Below, in pieces: positions 7,749 through 13,926 of a stretch of 14,477 nt of DNA. The stretch covers positions 1 to 14,477 of the forward strand of contig JAHFDQ010000081.1 of NCBI GenBank assembly GCA_023248915.1, written 5' to 3'. The position numbers were made by a program, and so were the translations under genes. The notes beneath the pieces are model-generated. The model had not been told where the DNA came from. It worked only from the letters and a program-made list of their open reading frames with translations, and did no database searches. Position 1 is the stretch's first letter. Each line of letters opens with the position of its first letter. The stretch is from Archangiaceae bacterium. GTDB taxonomy: Bacteria > Myxococcota > Myxococcia > Myxococcales > Myxococcaceae.

Positions 7749-8618
7749 ATGACCTGCCGAGCTGCCTTGGCCCTCTTGGCCCTTCTCCCCGCCGCGACCC
7801 TCGCCCAACCCGCGGTCTCCGCTCCGGCGGCGCCCGAGCCCGCGAGCCCGCAGTCCACGCCCGACCCCTGCGCCCGCTGGGTGGCCCCGGGCCTGGAGGA
7901 AGGGCCGGTCGCCCTGGGCTTCTTCGAGGCCGACGTCGCCACCGGCCGCCGCGTCTGCCCGCGCAGCGAGGCGGGCATTGGCGGACGACTTGGGCTCACC
8001 GTCGACACGCCCAACTTCTACGGCGCCATCGCCGGCGACGGGCTGGTGTTCGCCAGCCTCGCCGCCGACGACCGCACCGAATTGTTCGCGACCTTCGAGG
8101 CGGTGCACCATCAATGGGTGCAGAACGCGGTCCTGAAGGGCAGCACCACCTCGCTCGGGCAGTTGACGGCCGGCGCCTCGCACCAGACGTTCGAGTCCGG
8201 CCACTGGCTCGGCGCCACCAGCGCGCGCTTCATGCTGCCGACGTCGACCGCCACGCCGCGGGTCGCGGTGGTGGGGCTCGAGCTGGGCCAGGCGGTGAGT
8301 TACCGGCGCTACGACACGGTCGAGCTGCACGGCTACCTGGGAGCCGACGTCTCGGCGGGGCTGTCGGCCGCGGCGTCCGACGTCCGCGCCGGCCTGCTCT
8401 TGAACGTGGGCGCCCAGTGGTCACCGGCCTCGAGCTTCGGGCTGGTGGTCGACCTGAACGACCACGTCGGAGGCACCGCCACCTACCTCGCTCCGGCCCT
8501 CGGCCTGCGCTTCCGGCCCTGGCGCGACGTCGGCGCCGAGCTGGACGTGACGCTGCCCCTGGCCGGGACAGACCGGCACGACGTCGTCGCGGGGCTGCGG
8601 GTCGGCACGCGGCTGTAG
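7749..8618 (+). CDS. Probable outer-membrane beta-barrel protein, partner of the PHP lipoprotein
   Basis: A 289-aa exported protein with signal peptide MTCRAALALLALLPAATLA (cleavage before Gln20). A short Ala/Pro-rich linker and two cysteines (Cys41, Cys70) follow. The rest is a series of alternating polar and hydrophobic strands, such as GGRLGLTVDT, LHGYLGADVSAGL, RAGLLLNVGAQW, SFGLVVDL, ALGLRFRPW, AELDVTLPL and VVAGLRVGTRL. That is the texture of a small outer-membrane barrel, with the last strand at the C terminus. It ends in Leu rather than the usual Phe. I cannot assign a family. The 1-nt spacing behind the hydrolase gene implies co-expression, so it may anchor, export or feed the hydrolase; that is inference. 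It converges with the cytochrome gene, with 11 bp between stops. Confidence 0.78.
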   Translation: MTCRAALALLALLPAATLAQPAVSAPAAPEPASPQSTPDPCARWVAPGLEEGPVALGFFEADVATGRRVCPRSEAGIGGRLGLTVDTPNFYGAIAGDGLVFASLAADDRTELFATFEAVHHQWVQNAVLKGSTTSLGQLTAGASHQTFESGHWLGATSARFMLPTSTATPRVAVVGLELGQAVSYRRYDTVELHGYLGADVSAGLSAAASDVRAGLLLNVGAQWSPASSFGLVVDLNDHVGGTATYLAPALGLRFRPWRDVGAELDVTLPLAGTDRHDVVAGLRVGTRL

Positions 8619-8629
8619 GGCCCCGAGCG

Positions 8630-9889
8630 CTACTTCGACATCGAGCGCAGGTAGGCGACCAGGTCGGCGATCTGCTCGGGCTTCAGCGTCTTGCCGAAGC
8701 CGGGCATCGCGGGCGCGCCGGGCCCGTCGGTCACGTACTCGGCGAGCACCGCCTCGGTCTCGGACGCGGCAAACTCGCGGATGGCGATGCTGGTCAGGGG
8801 GCTGCTCTCGCCGTTCTCGCCATGGCAGCCCTGGCAGTAGACCTGGAAGAGACTCCTGCCCCGGTCTCGCCCGACGCCGGTTGCGGCCGAACCGGTCAGC
8901 GTCGGTCGGGCAATCCGATGTTCCACCGGCTTCAACGACTTCAGGTAGGCCCACACCGCGCGCAGGTCGCCGTCCTTCCAGTGGGCGTACGACGCCCACG
9001 GCATGAAGGGAACGAGCACCGTGCCGTCGGGCCGCTGGCCCGTGCGCATCGCGGTGAGGAATTGCCCGTCGGTCCACCGGCCGAGGCCCGTGGCCGGGTC
9101 TGGGGTGAGGTTGGAACCGGTCGCGCTGAACCCTTCCTCGGGAAAGGGAAACAGGCCGCCGCCCATTTCCCGCCCGAGATCGAAGGCTCCGTTGCTCGGG
9201 TCGCGCGGTGTGTGGCACTCGGAGCACCCCGAGACGCGCGAGGCCAGGTACCTGCCGTACTCGACGGTAATCCCCTCGGGGGGCGCGACCAGCGGGGCGG
9301 TGATGGGCACCGGCGGCTTCAAGACGCCGAAGGCGGTCATCGCCTTGGCGGGGAACGACGGGCGAGCGGCAGGGACCTGGTTGTGAACCGGAGGCAACGA
9401 CCGCAGGTACGCGACCAATGCCAGCGCGTCGTCGTCGCCCATGCCGTGGTACCACTCGTAGGGCATGAGCGGAAAGACGAGGCGGCCCGTGGGGTCGACG
9501 CCCTCTCGCATCACCCGGACGATCTCGTCGTCACTCCAGGCGCCGAGGCCCGTCTCGGGGTCGGGGGTCAGGTTCGAGCCGTAGTACACGCCGAAGCCGG
9601 GGCCGATGCCCGAGAGGTCGAACACCTTGCCACCCGCTTGCGGTTCGTCGGACCGGGTCGAGCCCTTCGACCCGTGGCAGCCCCAGCACAGCGCGGTGTC
9701 CTCGAACAGGTACTTTCCCCGGGCGACCCGCTGCGGGTCACTGCCCGCGACCAACCCGCGCGGCGGAGTCCGCGGAATTGGCCGGTCCCAGGCCCAATTC
9801 ACGTAGGCGAACGCCCCGAGCACCACCACTGCCGCCAGCGCCGCGATCGCGGCGACGGCGATGCCCATACGGCGAACCAGTTTCTTCAT
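8630..9889 (-). CDS. Membrane-anchored triheme cytochrome c (dehydrogenase cytochrome-subunit type)
   Basis: A 419-aa periplasmic electron carrier. Residues 8-30 form an uncleaved signal anchor. Three c-heme sites are visible: CWGCH 68-72, CSECH 222-226 and CQGCH 352-356. Each has a likely distal methionine: Met142 (PLMPYEWY), Met296 (PFMPWASY) and Met395 (PAMPGFG). Domains one and two are an internal duplication; both contain SNLTPDPxTGLGxW and end in AYLxSLxPV. The third is a more diverged cytochrome c domain. Length and architecture match the triheme subunits that pass electrons from membrane alcohol or gluconate-type dehydrogenases to quinone or oxidase. No such dehydrogenase is adjacent, so its donor must be encoded elsewhere. 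The start ATG follows a G-rich run (AGGGGGGGG) about 9 nt upstream. Confidence 0.92.
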   Translation of the reverse strand: MKKLVRRMGIAVAAIAALAAVVVLGAFAYVNWAWDRPIPRTPPRGLVAGSDPQRVARGKYLFEDTALCWGCHGSKGSTRSDEPQAGGKVFDLSGIGPGFGVYYGSNLTPDPETGLGAWSDDEIVRVMREGVDPTGRLVFPLMPYEWYHGMGDDDALALVAYLRSLPPVHNQVPAARPSFPAKAMTAFGVLKPPVPITAPLVAPPEGITVEYGRYLASRVSGCSECHTPRDPSNGAFDLGREMGGGLFPFPEEGFSATGSNLTPDPATGLGRWTDGQFLTAMRTGQRPDGTVLVPFMPWASYAHWKDGDLRAVWAYLKSLKPVEHRIARPTLTGSAATGVGRDRGRSLFQVYCQGCHGENGESSPLTSIAIREFAASETEAVLAEYVTDGPGAPAMPGFGKTLKPEQIADLVAYLRSMSK

Positions 9890-9939
9890 CGGCAGAGCCC
9901 CCCCCTGAGCAGTGGACTGCGACGTCCCGAACGGGCCGC

Positions 9940-9968
9940 CGTTTACTTGAGACGCCCTCGCAGATCAA
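9940..9968 (-). promoter_or_regulatory. Candidate sigma-70-like promoter for the cytochrome gene
   Basis: On the minus strand TTGATC (9968 to 9963) is followed after exactly 17 bp by TAAACG (9945 to 9940). Transcription would start near 9933, leaving a leader of about 44 nt before the ATG at 9889. The -35 matches consensus at 4 of 6 positions and the -10 at only 3 of 6. The 106-bp gap after the upstream lipoprotein gene makes a separate promoter likely. Confidence 0.35.
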
Positions 9969-9995
9969 ACCGAACCGCTGGGCGGCGGACGGGCC

Positions 9996-11360
9996 CTACG
10001 GGCTGCCGCAGGCCGGCTGCTGCCCGCCGGCGCAGCCGTAGACCAGCGTGTCGATGGCGCAGACGGCCTCGGCGGCGACACCGTCCGAGAAGAGGTCAGC
10101 CACCACCGGCAACGCGAGCTCGGCGTTCGAGCGCGTCTGAGCCGAGGTCGTCTTGTTGCTGAAGAGCGTCTGGCAGACCTTGGCGGCCGAGTCGATGGCC
10201 GGTTCGTCGGCCCGGAGGGCGGCGGCGAGCGTGCCTACCAGGTGCACGAGAGTGCCTCTCTGGTCGGTGTCGCGAATGCCCTTCAGCGTCGAGGTGAGCG
10301 AAGTCAACCCGAACGCCGGCAGCTTCTGCACCAGCGCCAACCGGTACACCATGCGCACCAGCTCGGAATTCGGGTCTTCGACGTTGATGCAGTTCGCCGC
10401 CTTCTTCAGGGGCCGGAGCACGTTCGGCGACCGGTTGGGGTCGAGCAGCTTCTTCAGGTCGGCGAGCAGCGCCTTCAGGTCGGGCTGCAGCTCGACCGGC
10501 AGTTGGTCGATGGGCAACGAGTCGAGCTCGGACGGATCGGCCATGCCGAGCAGGGTGGTCAAGAGCACCTTGACCAGCGCCACCACTCCGTGCTCGCCGC
10601 CGTACTGGGCTCCGTCGTTGGTCAGGAAGGGCTGAAGCGCGGGGTTGGCTGTCAGCCCGTTCACCCGGTCGAGCATCGCCTTGCCCTCGGCCGTCTCGGC
10701 GTAGGCCACCAGGCCTGTCACCAGGTCGAGCCCGTCCGAGAGCTGGCAGACCTGGCTCTGCGCGCAGAGCTTCGCGACGATGCCCGAGACCTCGTAGTGC
10801 GGGGCAGCGCTCGAGGGCGCCCGCCCGATGAGGTAGTTCATGACTCCGGCGATGAGCGGGTCGACGAGCTTCAGGGCGTCGATGCCCTTGCCCTCGTGCA
10901 CCAGGCTGTCCAACAGGCGGCGGGTCTCGCACAAGGGGTGCGCCTGGGAGACCGGCGGCAGGGCAGTCGCGCCGCCCGTGGGCACGCAAGTCTGCCCGGA
11001 GGGGGCTCCGGTCTCGGGCGGCAGCTTGGCGAAGCCACCCAGAGTGGCGAAGAGCGATCGCAGCACGTCGTTGATGGGCGGAGGTTCGCCGGGGCGGTCG
11101 GACGCGAGCAGGTGATCTTCCACCACCCGCTTCAGCCCTTCAGTCTTCCCGGTCCGCAAGGCGCTCACGAAGCGGGGCATCAACTGGTCGAAGGACCTGC
11201 ACTGACTGAGCTGCGCCTGGGACAGCTCGGCGCGCGGCGCTTCGAGGTTGTCCGCCCCGCAAGACGCCGCCAGCCACACCAACGCGGCGCCGGCCGCGGC
11301 GACGCCTAGCCCCAGGGCCCGGAAACCAAGCTTCCTGCGCGCGACCTCTGTCCGCCTCAT
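9996..11360 (-). CDS. Cys-rich lipoprotein of unknown function
   Basis: A 454-aa protein. The frame stays open far upstream across the CoA-transferase gene, but the ATG at 11360 is the one that yields a lipoprotein signal: basic start (MRRTEVARRK), hydrophobic stretch, then L-A-A-S-Cys34. The mature part is dominated by amphipathic helices in a repeating leucine pattern (LVTGLVAYAET, VVALVKVLLTTLLGM, LPVELQPDLKALLADLKKLL), suggesting an alpha-helical repeat fold. About a dozen cysteines are scattered along it, including four in the last roughly 30 residues, likely forming disulfides in the periplasm. I do not recognise the family. It starts 11 bp after the CoA-transferase stop, so it is probably transcribed with it, although no clear ribosome-binding site precedes the ATG and a functional link is not obvious. 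Confidence 0.82.
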   Translation of the reverse strand: MRRTEVARRKLGFRALGLGVAAAGAALVWLAASCGADNLEAPRAELSQAQLSQCRSFDQLMPRFVSALRTGKTEGLKRVVEDHLLASDRPGEPPPINDVLRSLFATLGGFAKLPPETGAPSGQTCVPTGGATALPPVSQAHPLCETRRLLDSLVHEGKGIDALKLVDPLIAGVMNYLIGRAPSSAAPHYEVSGIVAKLCAQSQVCQLSDGLDLVTGLVAYAETAEGKAMLDRVNGLTANPALQPFLTNDGAQYGGEHGVVALVKVLLTTLLGMADPSELDSLPIDQLPVELQPDLKALLADLKKLLDPNRSPNVLRPLKKAANCINVEDPNSELVRMVYRLALVQKLPAFGLTSLTSTLKGIRDTDQRGTLVHLVGTLAAALRADEPAIDSAAKVCQTLFSNKTTSAQTRSNAELALPVVADLFSDGVAAEAVCAIDTLVYGCAGGQQPACGSP

Positions 11361-11371
11361 GAGAGCGCCGA

Positions 11372-12562
11372 TTATGGACCCGAACGCGCCAGGCGTTCTA
11401 CCTCGGCGTCGGAGAACCCGGCCTCGGTGAGGACCGCGCGGGTGTGCTGGCCGAGCTGGGGCGGGGGCCGAAGAGGCAGCGGGCCGAAGTCGAGCGGCGT
11501 GCGCAGGTGGGTGAAGGCGCGGCCCCGCAAAGAGTCGTGGGCCTGGACGAAGAGGCCGCGCGCGACGAGCTGCGGATCGCGAAGGACGTCGTCGCCCTCG
11601 TTCACCGGTTCGACGCAGACGTCGGCGTCCCGCAACAGGTCCATCCAGTGCGCCAGCGGCTTCTCGGCGAACAGGCGCGCCAGCTCGCGCCGCGCCGACA
11701 GCCCGGTCTCGCCGGCGTCGTAGCCCTCTGCCACCAGGTCGGGCCGCCCCAGCCGGTCGCACAGCCCGCGGAAGAACTTGGGTTCGAGCGAACCGACCGA
11801 CAGGTAGCGCCCGTCTCCGGTCCGGTAGACGTTGTAGCAGGGGTACCCGCCGTTGAGCGTCTCGAGCCCGCGGGCCAGCGGCGCGCCTTCCGCCCCCAGG
11901 GCCAGCCGCGACGCCAGGTGCATGTGCAGGAAGGCCAGCGAGCCGTCGGTCATCGACACGTCGACGAAGCGGCCCTGGCCCGTGCGCTCGCGCTCGTGCA
12001 GCGCGGCGAGAATTCCCACCAGCGCGAACAGGCTGCCGCCCCCGATGTCGCCCACCTGCACGCCCGGCATCGCCGGGGGCCCGCCCCGCTCTCCCCCGTA
12101 GGCGAGCACGCCCGACCGCGCGATGTAGTTGAGATCGTGCCCCGCCTTCAGCCGGTCGGGGCCGGTCTGCCCATAGCCGGTGATGGCGCAGTACACCAGC
12201 CGCGGGTGAAACGCGGTGAGCGCGTCGTACCCGCACCCGAGCTTGTCCATCACCCCGGGCCGAAACGACTCGACCAGCACGTCGTACCCGCGCACCAGGC
12301 GCCGGAATGCGTCAGCGCCCTCGGCCGACTTCAGGTCGAGCGTCACCGACCGCTTGTTCCGGTTGAGGGCGAAGAAGTGCGCGCCTTCGTCGCCCAGCTG
12401 CGGGGGCATGTGGCGCAGGTAATCACCCCCGGCCGGGTCTTCGAGCTTGTCGACCGACGCCCCCAGGTCGGCCAGCACCAGCGTCGCGTACGGCCCGGGC
12501 AACAGCCGCGACAGGTCGAGCACCTTCAGGCCGGCGAGCGGCAGCGTGGCGGGTCCCGTCAT
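11372..12562 (-). CDS. CaiB/BaiF-family enzyme, alpha-methylacyl-CoA racemase-like
   Basis: A 396-aa cytoplasmic enzyme of the type III CoA-transferase fold. The N terminus has the family signature (GLKVLDLSRLLPGPYAT, ADLGASVDKLEDPAGGD) and then NRNKRSVTLDLK. The racemase branch is favoured by three residues: His142 in GHDLNYI, Asp172 in VGDIGGG and Glu260 in GSLEPKFF. In the mycobacterial racemase the catalytic set is His126, Asp156 and Glu241; the His-to-Asp spacing of 30 is identical here. That predicts epimerisation of (2R)/(2S)-methylacyl-CoA, used to degrade branched-chain or sterol side chains, rather than CoA transfer between acids. GGGAGG lies 10 nt before the ATG. The gene follows the SCP2 gene by 34 bp and precedes the lipoprotein gene by 11 bp. 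A true CoA-transferase cannot be excluded. Confidence 0.9.
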   Translation of the reverse strand: MTGPATLPLAGLKVLDLSRLLPGPYATLVLADLGASVDKLEDPAGGDYLRHMPPQLGDEGAHFFALNRNKRSVTLDLKSAEGADAFRRLVRGYDVLVESFRPGVMDKLGCGYDALTAFHPRLVYCAITGYGQTGPDRLKAGHDLNYIARSGVLAYGGERGGPPAMPGVQVGDIGGGSLFALVGILAALHERERTGQGRFVDVSMTDGSLAFLHMHLASRLALGAEGAPLARGLETLNGGYPCYNVYRTGDGRYLSVGSLEPKFFRGLCDRLGRPDLVAEGYDAGETGLSARRELARLFAEKPLAHWMDLLRDADVCVEPVNEGDDVLRDPQLVARGLFVQAHDSLRGRAFTHLRTPLDFGPLPLRPPPQLGQHTRAVLTEAGFSDAEVERLARSGP

Positions 12563-12596
12563 CGGCTGGCGCCCTCCCGGCGGCGACGAAAGGCGG

Positions 12597-12923
12597 CTAG
12601 CTGAGCAGCTTGCCCAGCTTAAGCGCCAGCCCCATGTCCATGGGCTTGAACTTCAGCTTGCCCTGCATCGCGGCCATCTGGGCGTTCAGCTGCTTCTGCC
12701 GAATCTTGATGAAGTCCTCGGCGCTGCAGGTGACCGTCATCTTCGAGGCGCCCGCGGTGCCCTCGGTCACCCAGTCGGCGGCCTTGGTCAGGTCGATGGT
12801 CCAGGTGCCCCCCTGATCGCCCGTGATGTTGAAGTGGATGACCGCGTTGATCTCCTTCGCCAGCTCGGGCTTGGCGGTCAGCAACTTCGGGATCTCGGTC
12901 TCGAACACGTCCTTCGATGTCAT
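12597..12923 (-). CDS. SCP2 sterol-carrier domain protein
   Basis: A 108-aa single-domain protein of the SCP2 family, which binds acyl-CoA, sterols or other lipids in a hydrophobic tunnel. The recognisable core is INAVIHFNITGDQGGTWTID, then 'KMTVTCSAEDFIKI' and the C-terminal 'KLKFKPMDMGLALKLGKLL' helix. These correspond to the beta-sheet, the D-F loop and the lipid-binding terminal helix of the family. I place the start at the ATG at 12923 because GAGGA lies 5 nt upstream. A GTG at 12935 would add four residues and has no ribosome-binding site. It is the first gene of a likely operon with the racemase-like gene, fitting a role as carrier of the acyl-CoA substrate. An inverted repeat 24 bp upstream of the start is a likely control site. 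Confidence 0.9.
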   Translation of the reverse strand: MTSKDVFETEIPKLLTAKPELAKEINAVIHFNITGDQGGTWTIDLTKAADWVTEGTAGASKMTVTCSAEDFIKIRQKQLNAQMAAMQGKLKFKPMDMGLALKLGKLLS

Positions 12924-12947
12924 CGGGTTCCTCACGCGCAGGGGGTG

Positions 12948-12965
12948 ATTGACTGGTGAGTCAAT
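12948..12965. promoter_or_regulatory. Perfect 7-4-7 inverted repeat, likely operator of the SCP2/racemase operon
   Basis: ATTGACT at 12948-12954 and AGTCAAT at 12959-12965 are exact inverted copies around GGTG. The site is AT-richer than its surroundings and ends 24 bp before the SCP2 start codon. An 18-bp palindrome of this shape is what TetR-family regulators of fatty-acid and acyl-CoA genes commonly bind. No such regulator gene is in the window, so identity of the binder is inference. Confidence 0.5.
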
Positions 12966-12973
12966 GAAGTCGG

Positions 12974-12996
12974 CGGACGGTAGCGGCGGCCGTCCG
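12974..12996. repeat. Inverted repeat able to form a GC hairpin
   Basis: CGGACGG at 12974-12980 and CCGTCCG at 12990-12996 are exact inverted copies with a 9-nt loop. It sits between the response-regulator gene and the SCP2 operator. It may be part of a terminator separating the two transcription units, but no T-run follows on the minus strand. Confidence 0.35.
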
Positions 12997-13015
12997 GGCC
13001 GTCAAGGCAAAGGGC

Positions 13016-13030
13016 CCCGGCCTAGCCGGG
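13016..13030 (-). terminator. Possible terminator hairpin at the response-regulator stop
   Basis: On the minus strand CCCGGC and GCCGGG pair around a 3-nt loop that is the stop codon TAG itself. GCCCTTTGCC follows. The stem is strong but the T-run is only three bases, and a terminating ribosome would cover the hairpin. This is a weak candidate. Confidence 0.25.
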
Positions 13031-13417
13031 CGCGGGGCCGGCCGGCGCCAGCGCGGCCCGAACCATCTCGAGCAGCTCTGCCAACTCGAACGGCTTGGCC
13101 AGGTGGCCCACCGCACCCAGCTCGCGCGCCTTGCCGCCCACGTTGCGGTCGGCCGACAGCACGATGATGGGAATGCCGTTGACGCCGCGCTCGCGCAGGT
13201 TCCGGACGAATTCCCAGCCGTCCATCACCGGCATCATCAGGTCGAGCAGGATGAGCTGGGGCGCCGTGGGTTCGAGGCGGTCGAGCGCTTCCTGGCCGTT
13301 CCGGGCCCGGCGTATCAAGAAGCCCTCGACCTCGAGAATTTCCGCGAGCGCCTCGAGGATGTCTGGGTCGTCGTCGACCACCATCACGACAGGCGCGTTT
13401 TTCGGAGGTGTGGTCAC
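13022..13417 (-). CDS. Single-domain response regulator (receiver only)
   Basis: A 131-aa cytoplasmic CheY-like receiver without an output domain. The acidic pocket is Asp15-Asp16-Asp17, the phospho-acceptor is Asp59 (LLDLMMPVMDGWEF), the switch serine is Ser88 (VLSA) and the conserved lysine is Lys108 (AKPF). All key residues are present, so phosphorylation is expected. The start is a GTG at 13417; an internal ATG at codon 12 would cut off the first beta-strand. No Shine-Dalgarno sequence is evident. There is no histidine kinase or output partner nearby, so it is an orphan, acting through protein-protein contact or in a phosphorelay. A short Ala/Pro/Gly tail follows the domain. Confidence 0.92.
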   Translation of the reverse strand: MTTPPKNAPVVMVVDDDPDILEALAEILEVEGFLIRRARNGQEALDRLEPTAPQLILLDLMMPVMDGWEFVRNLRERGVNGIPIIVLSADRNVGGKARELGAVGHLAKPFELAELLEMVRAALAPAGPAPG

Positions 13418-13489
13418 AGTGTCGGCACGAGCAAGAAAGACTAACCCGCGCCATTAACTCATTCATTTGGCACCGCGCCACCTGGAAAG

Positions 13490-13507
13490 AAACCGTGGCA
13501 ACGGTTT
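13490..13507. promoter_or_regulatory. Second 7-4-7 inverted repeat, in the response regulator/tatA gap
   Basis: AAACCGT at 13490-13496 and ACGGTTT at 13501-13507 are exact inverted copies around GGCA. The site lies 73 bp upstream of the response-regulator start and 171 bp upstream of tatA. It could be an operator or a small hairpin. Its arms differ from those of the repeat at 12948-12965, so the same regulator is not implied. Confidence 0.35.
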
Positions 13508-13545
13508 TCGGGCCGCCCCTGTCGGCCACCCCACGCCCCTGAGTC

Positions 13546-13565
13546 TTTCGTGTTTTCCTGTGTTT
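13546..13565. repeat. Short 10-bp-period repeat in an intergenic gap
   Basis: Two adjacent 10-mers, TTTCGTGTTT and TCCTGTGTTT, share GTGTTT in register. The segment is T-rich on the plus strand and stands out from GC-rich surroundings. It resembles the CACGAAAGACACGAAA-type intergenic repeats I recall from many bacterial genomes. Here it is only two units long. Confidence 0.4.
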
Positions 13566-13664
13566 GGCCCTGAACCCCAAAGCTGGGAGGCGACCGGCCG
13601 TCGGAAGCAGACAGGGGTGACGTGGCATGGCGCCAGCCGCGCCGCTATGGTACGCCGCCATTCG

Positions 13665-13670
13665 AAGGAG
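13665..13670 (+). promoter_or_regulatory. Ribosome-binding site that fixes the tatA start
   Basis: AAGGAG lies 7 nt before the ATG at 13678. It decides against the in-frame ATG at 13627, whose extra residues would sit ahead of the TatA membrane helix. TATGGT at 13646-13651 could be a -10 element for a short leader, but no good -35 is visible. Confidence 0.75.
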
Positions 13671-13677
13671 AGCGTCG

Positions 13678-13914
13678 ATGGGCCGATTGGGCGTCTGGGA
13701 GTTGCTGATCATCTTCGCGGTGCTGCTGCTCCTGTTCGGGGGCGCCAAGCTGCCGCAGCTCGGGTCGTCGCTCGGGTCGGCCATCCGAAACTTCAAGAAG
13801 GGCTTCGGCGACGAAACCCCCGAAGACAAGGCCAAGGCGCCAGGCAAAGAGCTCGCCGAGGGCGGCACCACCGACTCGAAGGACCCGTCGAAGACGGGCG
13901 CCAAGCAAAGCTAG
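13678..13914 (+). CDS. tatA: Sec-independent (Tat) protein translocase subunit TatA
   Basis: A 78-aa inner-membrane protein forming the pore or membrane-weakening part of the twin-arginine translocase, which exports folded proteins. The N-terminal helix spans about residues 5-21 with the conserved polar residue Glu8. It is followed by the Phe20-Gly21 hinge, KLP at 24-26 and an amphipathic helix (about 27-43, SSLGSAIRNFKKGF). A charged, disordered tail completes it. This is the standard TatA layout and length. TatA rather than TatB is favoured by the FGG-x-KLP hinge and short tail. No tatB or tatC is adjacent. It converges with the acyl-CoA ligase gene, 12 bp apart. Confidence 0.93.
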   Translation: MGRLGVWELLIIFAVLLLLFGGAKLPQLGSSLGSAIRNFKKGFGDETPEDKAKAPGKELAEGGTTDSKDPSKTGAKQS

Positions 13915-13926
13915 GCGCCGCGCCCG

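Noticed and set aside
3644..8014. 1456-codon open frame on the minus strand
   Set aside because: It lies antisense to the exported protein, PHP lipoprotein and barrel genes. Its product is rich in Arg, Gly, Val, His and Glu without domains, as expected when strong third-position GC removes stops from the opposite strand.
8619..8629. Bidirectional terminator between the convergent barrel and cytochrome genes
   Set aside because: Only 11 bp separate the stops and no inverted repeat is visible there.
8114..10162. 682-codon plus-strand frame
   Set aside because: It covers the barrel gene in a wrong frame and the antisense strand of the cytochrome gene, which has three heme motifs.
11300..11360. 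Twin-arginine (Tat) signal in the Cys-rich lipoprotein (RRKLGF)
   Set aside because: The Arg pair lacks the usual Ser/Thr before it and the Phe-Leu-Lys after it; an ordinary lipoprotein signal explains the sequence.
11361..12236. Upstream extension of the lipoprotein frame to 12236
   Set aside because: This part overlaps the well-supported racemase-like gene and is Arg/Pro/Gly-rich. The ATG at 11360 gives a proper lipoprotein signal.
12924..12935. GTG start at 12935 for the SCP2 gene
   Set aside because: No ribosome-binding site precedes it, whereas the ATG at 12923 has GAGGA 5 nt upstream.
13470..13490. Possible sigma-54 promoter at TTTGGCACCGCGCC
   Set aside because: The TGGCAC half is present but no TTGC-like element follows at the required spacing.
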